Position numbers and translations under genes: made by a program. A DNA stretch of 60,994 nt from Candidatus Altimarinota bacterium. GTDB taxonomy: Bacteria; Patescibacteriota; Gracilibacteria; BD1-5; UBA6164. This document shows positions 59,998 to 60,994 of this stretch, in pieces. The notes under the pieces are model-generated. The model ran no database searches. It was not told where the DNA came from and saw nothing but the letters and a program-made list of their open reading frames with translations. Position 1 is the first letter of the stretch, and each line of letters opens with the position of its first letter. Location of the stretch: assembly GCA_030683605.1 (NCBI GenBank), contig JAUXPL010000038.1, forward strand, positions 1 through 60,994, written 5' to 3'.

Positions 59998-60825
59998 ATG
60001 AAATTACCAAGTGAACAATTATTAGCATTAAAAATAAGTATAGTGTTACTTATTATTGTTTTTGGTGTTTCAAATATATTTCAGTTTTTGAATCAAAGTT
60101 GAATTATTGATTTTTCTTGAAATAAGTGATGAAATAAGTATTTGATTTTTTTTATTTCTAGTATAATTATTTATTTTTTTAGTTTAAGATTAGCTTATTT
60201 AACTACTAAACCAATTAAAGAAACTAATCAAAAATTAATAGATTATAATCATAATCTAGCACACGAATTAAAAACTCCACTAGCTATTATAAAAACAAAT
60301 TTAGAGCTTTTGGATATATCATATGATAAAGATTTAGTAAAATCTAGTTTTGAAGAAATTTCTTCAATGGAAAATATTATTTCTTCACTTTTATTTTTAG
60401 CCGAAAATTCAAAAAATACATTAAAAGATAAAGTAAGTTTTAAAGATTTATTTGATAAATATAGTTTTGACAAAAATATTTCTATATGTTTTAAAAATGA
60501 TTTTATAATTTATTGAGATAAAAATTTATTTGAAATACTTATAAAAAATTTAATTGAAAATTGATTAAAATATTCATTTGATAATAAAGTAAAAGTTGAA
60601 ATTACTAAATTATGAATAGTTTTTTCTAACAATATAAAAGAATCTATAAATAAAGATGAATTATCTAAATATTTTGATATATTTTATAAATGAAAAAATT
60701 CTAACAGTTTTTGAAGTTATTGAATATGATTATCTATTGTTAAAAAAATCTGTGATAGCTATGATTTAAAAATAATTTTAAATTCTGAAAAAAATATGTT
60801 TAATGTAGTCTTAAGTAAGACATAA
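59998..60825 (+). CDS. Sensor histidine kinase
   Basis: 275 residues. Two membrane helices (about 8-32 and 48-68) with a very short outside loop of about 15 residues, then HNLAHELKTPLAIIKTNLEL with phosphoacceptor His89, a dimerisation helix pair, the N-box LIENGLKYSFD and the ATP lid SYGIGLSIVKKICD. The small sensor loop suggests it senses the membrane or a partner rather than a soluble ligand. The catalytic core is compact. Partner of the response regulator upstream. The region after it (60826-60994) shows no gene. Confidence 0.92.
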
Positions 60826-60994
60826 ATATTTTCTAAATATAGTAAAAATGTTTAGGAAACACTGAAAAAGTCCTTCGTAATAATAAAAATCTATATTTTT
60901 TAGATAAAATTTATGAAAATAATTTTTTGATTAGCTATTCTAAGCAAAAAATTTTTAAGTAAATTTTAGCAAAAAAGATAATTTTTTTATAGAT

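Noticed and set aside
1-60994. Mycoplasma-type code (UGA as tryptophan)
   Set aside because: TGA falls on invariant glycines in Era, Mfd, DnaE, LysS and HicA, while Trp positions use TGG. Glycine fits, tryptophan does not.
60826-60994. Right-hand end considered as the edge of an insertion sequence (ggaaacactgaaaaagtcc)
   Set aside because: The word recalls some IS ends, but no transposase frame or matching inverted end is visible in the remaining 170 bases.

Overview
The window comes from a very AT-rich patescibacterial (CPR) genome that reads UGA as glycine (genetic code 25), so the likely source is Gracilibacteria or Absconditabacteria (SR1). The evidence is direct. Every long gene is interrupted by TGA in a standard reading, no gene ends in TGA, and TGA falls on invariant glycines such as the P-loops of Era and Mfd, the nucleotidyltransferase loop of DnaE and the GSH motif of HicA. 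TGG remains the tryptophan codon. All coordinates below were read with TAA and TAG as the only stops. I ran no database searches; family calls rest on motifs I recognise.

Layout. 1-3330: the tail of a transposase, then an array of five two-gene toxin-antitoxin cassettes (two ParE-like, one HicBA, two of an unrecognised family). Each cassette lies behind a copy of the same repeat plus promoter, and one toxin carries a nonsense codon. 3430-7238: two secreted orphans and a membrane-anchored DsbA-like protein. 7272-15170: era, a PH-domain membrane protein, tsaB, mfd, a cyclophilin-FKBP lipoprotein and queA. 15282-28881: a 13.6-kb block of six genes (170-1265 aa) of unknown function with glycine-rich membrane segments. 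28979-34283: ftsX, tRNA-Asp, tRNA-Ala, two tiny basic proteins, tuf, rpsJ, rpmB, tRNA-Leu, rpsP, khpA and a VirB2-like protein. 34294-38464: a FecR/CHASE2-adenylate cyclase pair, tRNA-Glu and tRNA-fMet. 38682-44157 (minus): a type IV secretion-like cluster with a VirD4/TraG-type ATPase and VirB2/TrbC-like membrane proteins. 44348-50920: lysS, a RelB-YafQ type toxin-antitoxin pair and dnaE. 51135-54194: a GT2 glycosyltransferase, a polysaccharide-deacetylase-like protein and a secreted protein. 54380-57807: typA and the rpsF-ssb-rpsR operon. 57988-60825: tRNA-Met, a DUF2202 ferritin-like secreted protein and a two-component system.

Four things stand out. First, GC-rich palindromic repeats sit in frame inside mfd, dnaE and queA (two each), and related copies lie between genes, some nested. 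Second, two 104-nt elements each lie exactly 55 nt after a tRNA gene, end in a copy of that tRNA's 3' end, begin with the inverse of its T-loop, and show compensatory changes in their predicted stems. Third, the toxin-antitoxin array behaves like a set of interchangeable cassettes. Fourth, the orphan cluster at 15-29 kb is the best candidate for an undescribed system.

Genes are tightly packed and most transcripts end at A/T-flanked hairpins, several of which overlap the last codons of a gene. A recurrent promoter of the form TTGCAA-N16-TATAAT is seen; TTGCAA is its own reverse complement and in two places appears to serve divergent genes. Shine-Dalgarno sequences are essentially absent, so starts were chosen by ATG position, homology and gene spacing.
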